From Enoplosus armatus (Eukaryota; Chordata; Actinopteri; Centrarchiformes; Enoplosidae), in assembly GCF_043641665.1 (NCBI RefSeq), contig NC_092196.1, positions 17,585,692 through 17,649,691 of the forward strand: a stretch of DNA of 64,000 bases. The letters run 5' to 3'. The position numbers and the translations under genes are program-made. The notes below the pieces were generated by a model, which was not told where the DNA came from, made no database searches, and saw only the letters and a program-made list of their open reading frames with translations. Shown here piece by piece: positions 1 to 10,316 of the stretch. Numbering within the stretch: position 1 is the stretch's first letter; every line of letters starts with the position of its first letter.

Positions 1-2490
1 GCTGAGCTGCTGACTCCCTGCAGGTCAGTAGACCGGCACCGTAAACAGGGTTGCGGTTAGTTGCCATGTGCAACACGGTGTACCAGGTCTTTAAAAGCAG
101 CCCACCCTTTTCTTTTCGATAAGCTCCAGTTGCATGGCGAGGGGCATTCCAGTGTTGCCAAAGCTTTTGTTGTTGTTTTCTTTTCTTATATGTGTGCTTT
201 TATAGAAATAATACAGAAACAGAGACACAAACAGACCTCATCACAATCAATGTTACAGCCAAGAATTCACATTTGAGTAATAACCGAGCATCCTTCCCGT
301 CTCCTCCACCTTCCTGCCTCACAGACGACACAAATTAAAGGGTGAAATCTCTTCAAGTGACCAGAGACGGATGCTGAAAAGCAACCCCCCCCCCCCCCCC
401 CCCGGTTCTTGAGAGAATGGTGCTTCTTATCAAAGTCATGTTTAGCGGAAACTATTACACATTGTTGGTGAGAGCCTCACACACTCTGAATTACAAAAAG
501 TTATTGGTCAGTTTTAAATCCATTTCAAGAGGGATCTCAGCTGATGTTTCATATCAGTCTTCCTAACGTGTCCCTCTTCGGACCAGACACACTGTAATCC
601 TCTCAGTTAAAACTCCGAACGATAGATTCAGATACACACAACACACAGCCGTCTCTCTCTCTACTTGTTAATAATGTTTATGTGTGTTTTTTGCGCAACA
701 ATATGTGTGACCATGTCCGAGCGTGCAGGTGTTTGTGTTGAACAATTTTTGTAACATTTGTACAAAGCCTTGTTAAATTAACCTTGTAAATATAAATATT
801 ATGTTATCATATTTGTTTTTACTTTTTTTAGTTTTTTTTATGGTTTACAAAATGTGCGTACAAAGTGCACAGTCGTTTCTTTCAAGATGTTACTTGAAAT
901 GTTTCCCTTAATATATTCTTTTTTTTTTTTGTTTTATATTCAATATATATATTATATATATTTTGTATTAAAGTAAAAAAAAAAAGTACTTTAATTGTGA
1001 TTTCACCTCTTTTGGTGTACCTGTTCACAGGAGACAAGATAAACATGACTAAACCTGTTCCTTATTTCCTCATAGATGGCCTTTCTCTCTGATTCTCAGC
1101 ACTGTGCAGAAAACCTTTATCTCTTGAGATACCGTCTTATAAATGAGTTTCTCTGGTGACTATACTTCCAGCAATGTTGCATCAACATGTACACAAACTA
1201 TCTAGCGACTACATGTAGCAGGAGGAGAGGCGCAGTCTGTAATTATTACATGATATTGGGCAGTTTGCAGGCAGCTCAGCGCCACACTGTGATGGCTGAC
1301 CTCATTTGTTTTGTTAGTCATGTCTGGGATTACTGAGCATGCCTCCACAGATCTGCTCATATTTACTGAGCTCAAGACAAAGTGTGTTCCCTCTTGTGAA
1401 AGAGAGACAGAGGAGAAGCGTGACAGTGTTTTACAGTCTGTTAAAATATTGTGTAGCGCATACAAACGGCTGCATTTTGGTGATGTGAGAGTTTTCATCA
1501 CTTCCCCTCCGAGGCTTCATCTGTCTGCACATTTATTAACTTGGGGTTAATGTGACGAGGAGTTTTCCATAAGGTCAGGCCCCAATAAATCCTCCCTGAC
1601 TGGGGAAATGGTACATTAGAGGAAACGAACACAGAATGCCCGCTAACATCAATTTCATCTTGGCCGTGGAGCCAATTTGAGGTGCATCTTCCAAAGTCAT
1701 GTTGTTTTCACCCGACCGAATCACCCAGTGAAAAAATAATATTAATAATAATAAATGATAGGTTACAGTCTTGTCTTACCTCAAGATTTTTTCTACAAGT
1801 GCCTGATTTCCGGAATGTGTTTTTGTTCTGCAGTGCCATGGTCGGTTCTTATCTCTCCACGTTTCCTTGTGTTGTGTCTGGGTCTCCTCCCTCCTCTCCT
1901 GTGGTTGATGATATAACTAAGGCACTGACCCAAAGATGTGTACATTAAATACAAGCGGTCTAACTGAGAGGCTGTAAAGGAAAACAAAAAAGCACACTTC
2001 CAAGCCAAGGACATGTCTATGCACTCTCTTTGCCTTTAACACAGGCATTAACAGCTATTACGATGCTGCTAAGAGGGCAGAAGCATAGTATTCTCTCAGC
2101 TGCTTCTCTTAACAAACTGAGGTCATCTCTCTCTGCCTAGTGATCCACAGTGTGTGAATATGGTACACCTAACAAGCCCTCCCCAAATACTGCATTAGGT
2201 CATGTCGGACAACATTCAGTTTCCTAGAGATGAACAAAAGGAAAGCTCAACAGTCGGTGTGTGTTGTCTGAAATGTGATCCACCTAATGTCTCGTTGTTG
2301 TGTTTTAAATCTTTTTGTACATACTCTCTTAATATGTAACATATTGTATTGTGTACATTTGGAATTGCTTTTGAGTATAACTAATATGAAAAATGACTGG
2401 ACTTAAAGGGTTGTCCGCCTGAAACTATTTCCCTCATGGCTCGTGTGCTTTAAAGCAAAGTTATATGATGTAAATAAACAGAACTATGTT
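1..2490 (+). other. AU-rich non-coding stretch, probable 3' UTR of an upstream gene
   Basis: No ORF here looks like a conserved protein. The stretch has the texture of a long vertebrate 3' UTR read on the + strand. It holds TGTAAATA near 785 and TGTACATA near 2316, both of which fit the Pumilio consensus TGTANATA. An ATTAAA lies near 967 just before an A-run, and an AATAAA near 2473 is followed by twelve A residues near 2490. In human, the neighbour on this side of HEXIM1/HEXIM2 is FMNL1, so the terminal part of an fmnl1 gene is an inference from synteny only. A possible splice acceptor (ctgcag) ends near position 23, but no exon could be proven. Plain intergenic DNA is the alternative. Confidence 0.3.
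385..403 (+). repeat. poly(C) tract, 19 nt
   Basis: Uninterrupted run of 19 C residues. Two similar runs occur at 9787-9807 and 37882-37900. Confidence 0.95.
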
Positions 2491-2494
2491 TAAA

Positions 2495-3180
2495 AAAAAA
2501 AAATGTTCACGTGTATTTGTTTTTGAGATTTTGCAAGACACACACACGAACTTGTACAGAGAGGATGAACTTAAAACAGGAGCTGAATGCTGCCCTCTAG
2601 AGGCTGCACATGAATAAGGTCTCTCCAGGCCAAATGGCACAGATTGCCTCTGCACATGAAGGAAACTTCATCTGAACTACTAAGGCTCTGTTTGAACTAA
2701 CATGGACAGTTTAACATTTATGCATTCTGTAGAAGTTAGCTGTAATACTGGGAATATATGATCATTCTACCTAAATATAGAGATTTAGTGAACATTTGCG
2801 GCAGATTGGGTGGCTTTTAACATAACCTGCACTCCTTGTGAACAAAATCTACTTCAAAAGAGGGAAATAAACCCATTTTGCATTCCTTCTTGCGAAACAT
2901 CCTTAACAGATTTAACTCAGAGTGGGTTAACCTTCATAAAGCGCATATCCATCATATCCCATCCCCCCCTTCTGTTCTGGCTACAGCCCGTGTATTCTTC
3001 CTATTCAGACTCCTCTGATGTCGTCTTTCTGGCCCATTTCAGGATCCTCACAAGAAAAGCTTTGTGATTATTTGTGTGGTGACAAACGCCACATACAGTA
3101 GTTTCACACTGCAGCATTCATGCGCCGCTTCCTGTGTCTGAGATCAGGCTTTACAACACATGACAGCAGAATTTCAAAAT
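2495..3180. other. intergenic DNA, nothing recognised
   Basis: Low-complexity A/T-rich sequence between the presumed end of the upstream transcript and the hexim1 3' UTR. No exon, RNA gene or clear repeat was recognised. Confidence 0.4.
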
Positions 3181-3632
3181 TTTATTTGAACTTATGTTAA
3201 CACACAACTGTTAAAACGGTCACTCTGGAATTTACTTCTGCAAAAAAAATGAGCTGTAATCTGTTATTCTTTCTTTTTTGGAGAAAATGCAACATACGAT
3301 GTTTGTTTTTAAATTCAAAATGGAACAGTAAATGTCAATATACCTACGAAGTTGACCGGGGAAACAAACAAAATATCCTGGTGTTTTCAAATACATTCTC
3401 TTTATAAAAAGAATCTTATTTTTGAAATATTTACATTTCTTCTTGAAAAAAAAATTGAACAGGACACCCTTACAGTCCAAATAGAAAAGAAACGTCAAGT
3501 ATTGCATTGCAATGCAAGGACTTCAGATGACAAACTGATTACAGAAAACTGATGACAATTTTAAAAAAATGCAGCAGTCCCATGTTTTTTTTACCTTTTT
3601 CAAAGGGTTATTCCCTACTTGAATTGTGTCCT
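3181..3632 (-). terminator. hexim1: hexim1 3' UTR and poly(A) signal
   Basis: On the minus strand the sequence after the hexim1 stop is A/T-rich and ORF-poor. It reaches an AATAAA (read as TTTATT at 3181-3186 on the + strand) about 450 nt downstream. This is the best candidate for the cleavage and polyadenylation signal. Confidence 0.5.
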
Positions 3633-4763
3633 TTAATTGGTAGCGACCTGGCCCCTGTCCTTGCTCGGCTGGCTCTGCAGAAGGAGCTCCGTGTTTTGGG
3701 CCCTCAGTCTCTCCAGTTCCCTCTCCAGCTCTCCGAGCCGGACCAGGGAGCTCTCCACGGTCAGACCCCCGGGCTCCACGGCGCGCCTCAGCCGGTTGTT
3801 CTCCTCCTCCAGCCGGGACATGCACTTCTCCAGCTCCAGGTACTCCTGGACCAGCTCCTGCTTGGTCATATTCTGCAGGCTCTCGACGTGGTACATCTCG
3901 TAGGTCTCGGAAAAGTCTCTCTGGAGAAACTCCCCACCTGCGTTCCCAGGCCTCCCGATACCGTCGCTGCCTCCGCCGCTGCCGTCATCATCGTCCTCCT
4001 CCTCATTGTCGAAGAAGTCCTCCTCGCTGCCCGTGTCCTCCATGCGGCCACCGACCCCTGAGGGTCGCCTGACCCCGGTCTCAGTGTTGAGGTCTGGCTC
4101 CTCTCGGTCGTGCTCGTCCATCAGGAACTGGGTGGTGTTATAGGGGGCCACAGGGAGCCCTTTGGCGAACATCTCCTCTCTCAGCCGGGATGCCCTGGCT
4201 GTCTCCTTCTCCTCCAGTTCTTTCCTTTCCTCCCAGGAAAGTTTATAATAAGGCTTCCAGCTGCGCTTCTTCTTGGAGTTCCTGCGCCTGTGTCTCTTCT
4301 TGCCCAGACGCACATCAAAGCCAGTGTCGGAGTCGATGAGGGAACTCTCCTCTTGCACCTGGTTTAAGGTCTCCTCCAGCGGTCTGTCTTCACCGTTTTT
4401 CCCCTGTGAGATGTGATTACCGTCTCCCGCTGCAAGAACATCGGATTTCTGATGAGGCTGAGCTGCAATCGGGCACTTTGGGAGCTCGTTTCCGGCTGCG
4501 AAGGCAGGGCACACCCCCCTCTGTCCGCCTTTCATTTGCCATAACTTGTCTGTGTTGATATCCCCACAGTTCTCCGCCCGCTGCTGCCGCTTCTGGTCTC
4601 TCTGTCGCCCCCTGTCGCCGTTCTCTGGTCTACCACGGTTTCTGGCTGGGAGATGCTCCAACGCGTCTCCGCTGCTCCCACCTGATGGGCTGCCTGAAGT
4701 TTTCAGGTGATGGGTCTGCTCCGCTGGCTCTGTCATCCTGATAATCCGCTCTGATGGCTCCAC
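3633..4763 (-). CDS. hexim1: HEXIM1-type P-TEFb inhibitor (7SK snRNP component)
   Basis: Intronless 376-residue ORF with stop; vertebrate HEXIM genes are also single-exon. The N-terminal 150 residues are variable and polar. They are followed by the basic RNA-binding/nuclear-localisation block KKRHRRRNSKKKR (about 155-167), the conserved WKPYYKLSWEER segment, the P-TEFb-inhibitory PYNTTQFLM motif (about 207-215), an acidic stretch EEDFFDNEEEDDDD (about 247-260), and a C-terminal coiled coil (about 290-360) with Leu/Glu heptads for dimerisation. Family role: bound to 7SK RNA, HEXIM holds CDK9/cyclin T inactive and so limits RNA polymerase II pause release in the nucleus. Two starts are possible, Met1 or Met10; the upstream Met is used here because it gives the longest in-frame product. 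HEXIM2 is the alternative name; fish usually have one hexim1-like gene. Confidence 0.93.
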   Translation of the reverse strand: MEPSERIIRMTEPAEQTHHLKTSGSPSGGSSGDALEHLPARNRGRPENGDRGRQRDQKRQQRAENCGDINTDKLWQMKGGQRGVCPAFAAGNELPKCPIAAQPHQKSDVLAAGDGNHISQGKNGEDRPLEETLNQVQEESSLIDSDTGFDVRLGKKRHRRRNSKKKRSWKPYYKLSWEERKELEEKETARASRLREEMFAKGLPVAPYNTTQFLMDEHDREEPDLNTETGVRRPSGVGGRMEDTGSEEDFFDNEEEDDDDGSGGGSDGIGRPGNAGGEFLQRDFSETYEMYHVESLQNMTKQELVQEYLELEKCMSRLEEENNRLRRAVEPGGLTVESSLVRLGELERELERLRAQNTELLLQSQPSKDRGQVATN

Positions 4764-5091
4764 TTTAGCGCATTTCAGATCATATTCACGCTCTCAAAGC
4801 TGAGCTTCGAAGTTCGTTAAAAGACGTTAAACTTAATTTGAACAAAAATATTCCAGAATGAGCCGAAGTCACTAAAGTAAGTTTGAGTTCTGACGTTTGA
4901 AAACAAACTCCCGCAAAATAAAAGTAAACTTCCGAACAGTAAACACTTGTTACTCCTCCAAGGGTTTGTCAGAGCAACTGTCGCTAACTACCATTAACTG
5001 TTTCGATGCTGTCAGAGCTGTCGTTCACTCGGAGACGACGTTCCGCCGTCACAACAGTGTCCAGTGTGCTATTCAAGAAGAGGGAGCTCGT

Positions 5092-5100
5092 GTTTATATA
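5092..5100 (-). promoter_or_regulatory. hexim1: TATA box of hexim1
   Basis: Read on the minus strand the site is TATATAAAC, about 330 bp upstream of the hexim1 ATG. It would put a start site near 5065 and give a 5' UTR of roughly 300 nt. This is inferred from motif and position only. Confidence 0.55.
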
Positions 5101-5250
5101 GTGGCTCCGCCTCTAGCCGTGCGCATGCTGCTGCTTGTAGCGTCAGTTGAATTGTGGGACATGTGGTTTCAATTTCAGTGAAACACTAGCGGAGGCCTCT
5201 GTACTAAACTACATAGTCCACAAGTCTACCATAACTGACGAGCATTTCAA

Positions 5251-5454
5251 CCAATCAAGTGGAAGAATCTTGAGCACGATAAAGCCCACCCTTCTCTTTG
5301 TTGATTGGACAAGAAGATAACTTTGCTGTTGCTAAGCTTAAAGTATTTTCTGATTGGGCAATCCAGCAGGCAATCAAATGTACGTAATCCACACCAAGAA
5401 AGCAGTCCGGGGCATTTTTTTGGACGCTACTATCCACAAATATAGGGGGATTGG
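5251..5454 (-). promoter_or_regulatory. cluster of CCAAT boxes upstream of hexim1
   Basis: Four CCAAT pentamers lie within 204 bp: one on the + strand (5251-5255) and three on the minus strand (5304-5308, 5353-5357, 5450-5454). They sit 150-360 bp behind the minus-strand TATA box. Such spacing is typical of NF-Y-driven promoters. Binding is inferred, not shown. Confidence 0.45.
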
Positions 5455-5460
5455 TTAAAA

Positions 5461-8400
5461 GTTACGAAATACAAGTTGATTTGAATACTTTCCAATGACA
5501 TTATATTACAACTGAAACAAAGTAGGACATTTTACACGTAAGATCATATGGTTTATTTATATTTGCTGACCACACAGTCTAACGCCGAATTAATAATACC
5601 ATGAAAATCCTCCTGTATTTTAAGCAAAATGAAGACAACCTCTTACGGAAACTAGTCCCTTTTGAATGTTCATATAAGAATATAACTAAACACGGCTCAT
5701 TTTCTAAATTTAATTATCTTTCATCTTTAGAGGAATAAAAGGCGTCGTTTTGGTGCCAATTGGATGATGAAATGTTTCAGTATGAATGCTCTATGTGTCG
5801 TGCGGAGTGATACGCTGTGGGTCAGGGGTTCGGGCGAAGTCTGGAGGCAGCGTAAACAAACGACATTTATTGTCAAACTGCCGCTACGAGCACACCTCCA
5901 AGCCCCTCGTTGTTAAAGGGTGGGTCAGGCGATCTCACACTTGCTCAATAATCCTGCTACCAGTGGACGGAGTGGTGTAGAGCAGTTTTGAGTATTTCTG
6001 CGCAATCCATGTGCTGATATGCAGTGTTGGTTTTACACTGTTGTGTCGTGTTAACAGCTAAGGATAAGCTAGCTAGCTAACGTTAGCCAACTGTTAACGT
6101 TAGTTAGCAAATGGGCGCTACGTGGTGTCGCTTCCAAACTAAACACTGCATCAATCTATAAAGTGTGAAGCCATACGCACTACAATGAAAATAAACGTGA
6201 ATTTTGAGCACCGCAACATGTCAAGAGACCGTGGGTTTTAGCCAGGACTAGTTACGTTGTAACGATGAATCGCCATACTGCACATGAAGCCAAGTTCGCT
6301 AATGCTAACTTAACTAACCTAATAAACCATGAGCGGTCGACCAGTTTCAAACAAAATATTTCCCGTGTTATTTATTTGTTGATACAGCTTTCGCGAACCC
6401 ACAACAAAGTAAATAGATCACAATGCAACTAGCCTCAGAAATTGCTAACATTAGCCATTGCTAACTAGGCCAATGTGTTTGTACTGGGTCCGTGTAATTG
6501 CTGGAACGTAATGTTTCCCGTGAGAGTTTCCCCACAACAGAATTACGATTAATTAAAACATTATCATTACGAGATTATGTCGGAACGATATAGACCACAT
6601 CCTGTAAAAATACGTAAACCGAGTGGAAATACAGCCCTTGTTCGTATTAACCCGTGATACGGAACCATCGATGAACTATTTTAGTTCCAGGAAGTAGACA
6701 ACCCCTGATCTTGCAAGGCAGCACTGAAGCTTTCCTTTATTTTCCTGATGGTTAGCAAGCTCTAATTGGGTTTTACACGCTAAAATAACAATCTGCCTAT
6801 ACATTGTCAGTAACATTTCTTTTTAACTATTGTGGGTTTGTGTAAAATATAATGTTGAAGTGAATTGTTGTTTGATAAAACAAAAATATGGCATTCTTAT
6901 TATGGATTATAAATATCCAAATATTGGTTTTGTATTTTTATGATGTATTACACATTGTTTACATACACAAACTATATTGAAGGAGTGTTTGAACACACTG
7001 TCCACTGTACTGTAATAGTCAATAAACTGACTTCATCTTTAACTGTGCATGTTTCTCTATACCATGTATACGCACACATACAGTTTCTTAACAGTTTCCA
7101 CGAAACATTTTACTTCTACTAATGGAAGAAATGGGTTATTCAGTCTGTGACCTCTTATGGTGGGTGACTGGTCTTTCCTAACACTGCTTGTAACTTAGAC
7201 TGGGGAAGCCAATGGCTACAAACAACACAGGCCTACTGTTTCTACTAATAGAAGCAGGCAGAGTTTCAGCTCTGGCAAATAAGCAAGCTGAGCTGGGAAT
7301 CCTGTGAGGACGAGCTGATACGTTCCACTTAATAAGAAGCCTAATGACCAGGGAGATTGAGAAATCATAGCAATTGTTCCCATATTCTCAAATCAAGGAG
7401 CGGTGCAGCTACAGAACCAAAGCTGCTCCTGCATAGATCACAGCTTGTGAGGATTAGTAGGCATGACTTAATCTCTCACCCTGTCTAACATGGTTGTTGC
7501 TGCAATTGAGAGGAGATAAAAGATAGAAATTGTTACAGGCCTACGCATGGCCTTGAAGTGTAAATTTAACTAATGGCTGATATCTGAATCTTTTTAGATG
7601 TTTTATGAAAACAGCAGGTTCAGATTGGTGTTTTTGCAAAAGTGTGACAGAGAGAGAAAAACACTGGATACATCGGCTGCATTAAATGACGGAGTGAAAG
7701 AAACATATCACTTTAAATGCCTCCCACCCACCCCACCAAACCTGCTTGTTTGTATGTGTGTGTGCTCACAGTCCTATGTGAGTTCAGGCTGCAGATCAGG
7801 GAAGATCACTTTTTTTTTCTTTGCTCTTCCTGACAGGACCAGTTCCAGACTGCCCAGCTGAGCTCTGTCCCACTCTGCTGTCTGTTATAACTCCATTACA
7901 AAGACTTAATTAAGTTTCCAGCCGGTGCTCTGGTGCTGTGGTGCTTTCTCTTTCATACAGAACATCACCATTTAGATCCAAGCGTGCTCATACATCTGGC
8001 AGATGTAAGCAGATGAATTTGACTTGAATTGATTGTTGTTGAAGTGTTTGCAGTTTCCTTTCATGACCAGCAGGGGGCGCTGCACTCTAACTGATTGGTG
8101 AGAATTGGATAGGGAATATTTTTGTGCTATCAGATTTTTTAAAATAATAATTCTAATTTGCCCTTTTTTTTTTTTTTACCCACAAATTTCTCATCAGTTG
8201 TCCCAGAGCTTTGAGAGGACACGTGTTGTCCTCATGAACCTCACCTGGGTAATATGAAAGGATTTCAGGTGTTAGATGACAAAAAAAATGGCAAATATGA
8301 CCATCAGGCAGTGGTCAGCAATACACACACAACCATCCATACACAGGTAAGCACACATTTATCATATTTTAACACGTTTCCAGTGTATTTAAAGCCCTCA

Positions 8401-9086
8401 TGGTGGGAATTGGCGTTTTAGTTCAGTTTCTTCTCTGCGCATTAAAGTTAGTTCACAAAGTTTATATGTGTTTTTACCTTAATGGGGAGAACTATACATT
8501 AAGCAGCCATTATGAATTATTTTACTGCGTTAATATGTACTTCTGTACCCTCTTCTGGACTTTCTGAACGCCACTTAGGAAATAGGGAGAAAACAACGTT
8601 ATATTTATAGCGTCCACCGAGTCAAAGATGTCCTATTACTACTCCAAAGTCCATAGAACTTCATTTAAAGCAAAATAACAGAGTATTTCCCAGATCAATG
8701 TGTGCTCAGTGAACTTTAAACAGTTTGAAACATGTTTTAGACACATCGGGACTTGACTTGACCATCCCTGGTTCATGTTGTTCAGCTGGTCTGTGTTTGT
8801 TGGGGCAGGAGGAGGAGGTGGAGGTGGGAGTGAGTAAAGTGTGCGCCTTGTTTGGAGTCGTATTACGCACAGGCATGGAGAGCAGCGCCGGGGAGGGACT
8901 CTGCACATGTGGAAAAGGAATAACTGTTGCGCTCGGCCGTCTCTCTCTCTCTGCTCGGGGCCTCTGTGGGACAGCTCAAACACCTGCACCCTCAGACTGA
9001 CTATCTCCCAGAGTTAACGGGCGAGCCTCGAACAGCAAAGTCGTAGTTTGCAATTAGTTTCGCTGGAGTTTCCATAAGTTGTAAGC
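5461..9086. other. hexim1-plcd3 spacer with possible unannotated promoter and plcd3 5' flank
   Basis: No conserved coding exon was recognised. Around 5733-5745 an AATAAAAGG TATA-like element precedes a locally GC-richer segment (5786-5980). A palindrome GCTAACGTTAGC follows at 6076-6087, with several more GCTAAC/GTTAGC words up to about 6480. The rest to 8200 is A/T-rich with GCTAA-like repeats. The last 350 bp (about 8800-9086) is richer in G/C, contains CT and GGA runs, and is the likely plcd3 5' UTR and promoter; no convincing TATA box was found there. Confidence 0.4.
6068..6107. repeat. palindromic GCTAAC/GTTAGC element
   Basis: Positions 6076-6087 are a perfect 12-bp palindrome (GCTAACGTTAGC), preceded by GCTAGCTA and followed 5 nt later by GTTAACGTTAGTTAGC. 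Related inverted repeats occur near the 5' ends of nmt1 and the CDK gene. Confidence 0.8.
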
Positions 9087-9616
9087 ATGTTAGGCAGCGG
9101 GAAGTCAGCGGCCACCAGTCCCAGAGAGCAGAGGAGGAAAGGGGCCGAGAAGACGGTGGACCCCAGCAAGAGGCTCGGTAAGGAAAAGCTCCTCCGTCTG
9201 TTGCCACAAAGTTAACTGTCTCACCATCACACTGTTTCTGCTGTGGTGTTACCTCAGTATCCCCATGACTTTCTTTATACGAGTGCACATTGATTTCAGT
9301 CATTTCTACCATGTTTTATCGTGGCATTTCTATGGTTTGTGTTATCAATACCATTATTATAGTAGTTATTTAACTGGTGTGCTGATATTTGCATCCTCAT
9401 ATCCTTAACTAGCTCGCTCACTACTGACTTATCTGATGAATATGTGGTATGATTTAAAGCCTGAAACACATTTACTCTACTTACACATGTGCTTGTGGCC
9501 TAGTTGCCCGTCAGAAATCCAGTAATGCTTGTATTTATAATAGCTTGTATTTAAAGTTTGCTGGTAATCAGCAGATAGTGACAGCTCACTGACACATCAA
9601 ACACAGCTGAAATGGA

Positions 9617-9651
<35 letters not shown>

Positions 9652-10258
9652 TGGGTGTGTGTGGGTGTGGGTGTAGTTGAGGTGATCATGTGTTTATGAA
9701 TTGGCTCACTAGCCCACTTGTGTGATTCAGGCTCCTCACCATTCCCATCCCTGCCTACTCCCTCCCGCTGCTGGCCCTTCACACAGCCCCCCCCCCCCCC
9801 CCCCCCCAGTTCGCGGTCAAACCTCGCCCCAAAATAGACACCTGCTGAGCAGCGACGCAGCACCTGTCAGAATCTCTGAAAAGACATTAGATGTCTGGAA
9901 ATCTGGACCACTGTTGTTTCCACCTGTTTATACTTGACATTAAGTATAGTATAATTATGTAAAATGTGCTTTGCAGCCAATCATGTTTCATGTTCTCTGG
10001 CAGGTCTACAATATCAAATTAGCAGTTTTGCATCAATTTTAAATGCATGTAATAATAATTTCACAATAAAATACTGTTTGCAGTACAAGTAGAAGTACAA
10101 GTAATCACTTTTTTAAAAAAAACTTTATTTTCGCTGATTCCTTTTTCTGTTCTTGTAACATATCATCAGTGTTTATTTTGGCATTCATATAACTGAACCT
10201 GCTGCAAACATTTCATTCCTGAACATGCAACTCCTGATTTTTCATGTTTTTTGCAGCA

Positions 10259-10316
<58 letters not shown>

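Noticed and set aside
3552..4061. 169-codon + strand ORF
   Set aside because: It lies antisense to the conserved coiled-coil and acidic part of hexim1. Its Leu-rich translation is the mirror of the Gln/Glu/Leu codons.
9597..9863. Minus-strand ORF with His-Thr and Gly repeats
   Set aside because: It is a translation of the (GT)n and poly(C) tracts, not a protein.
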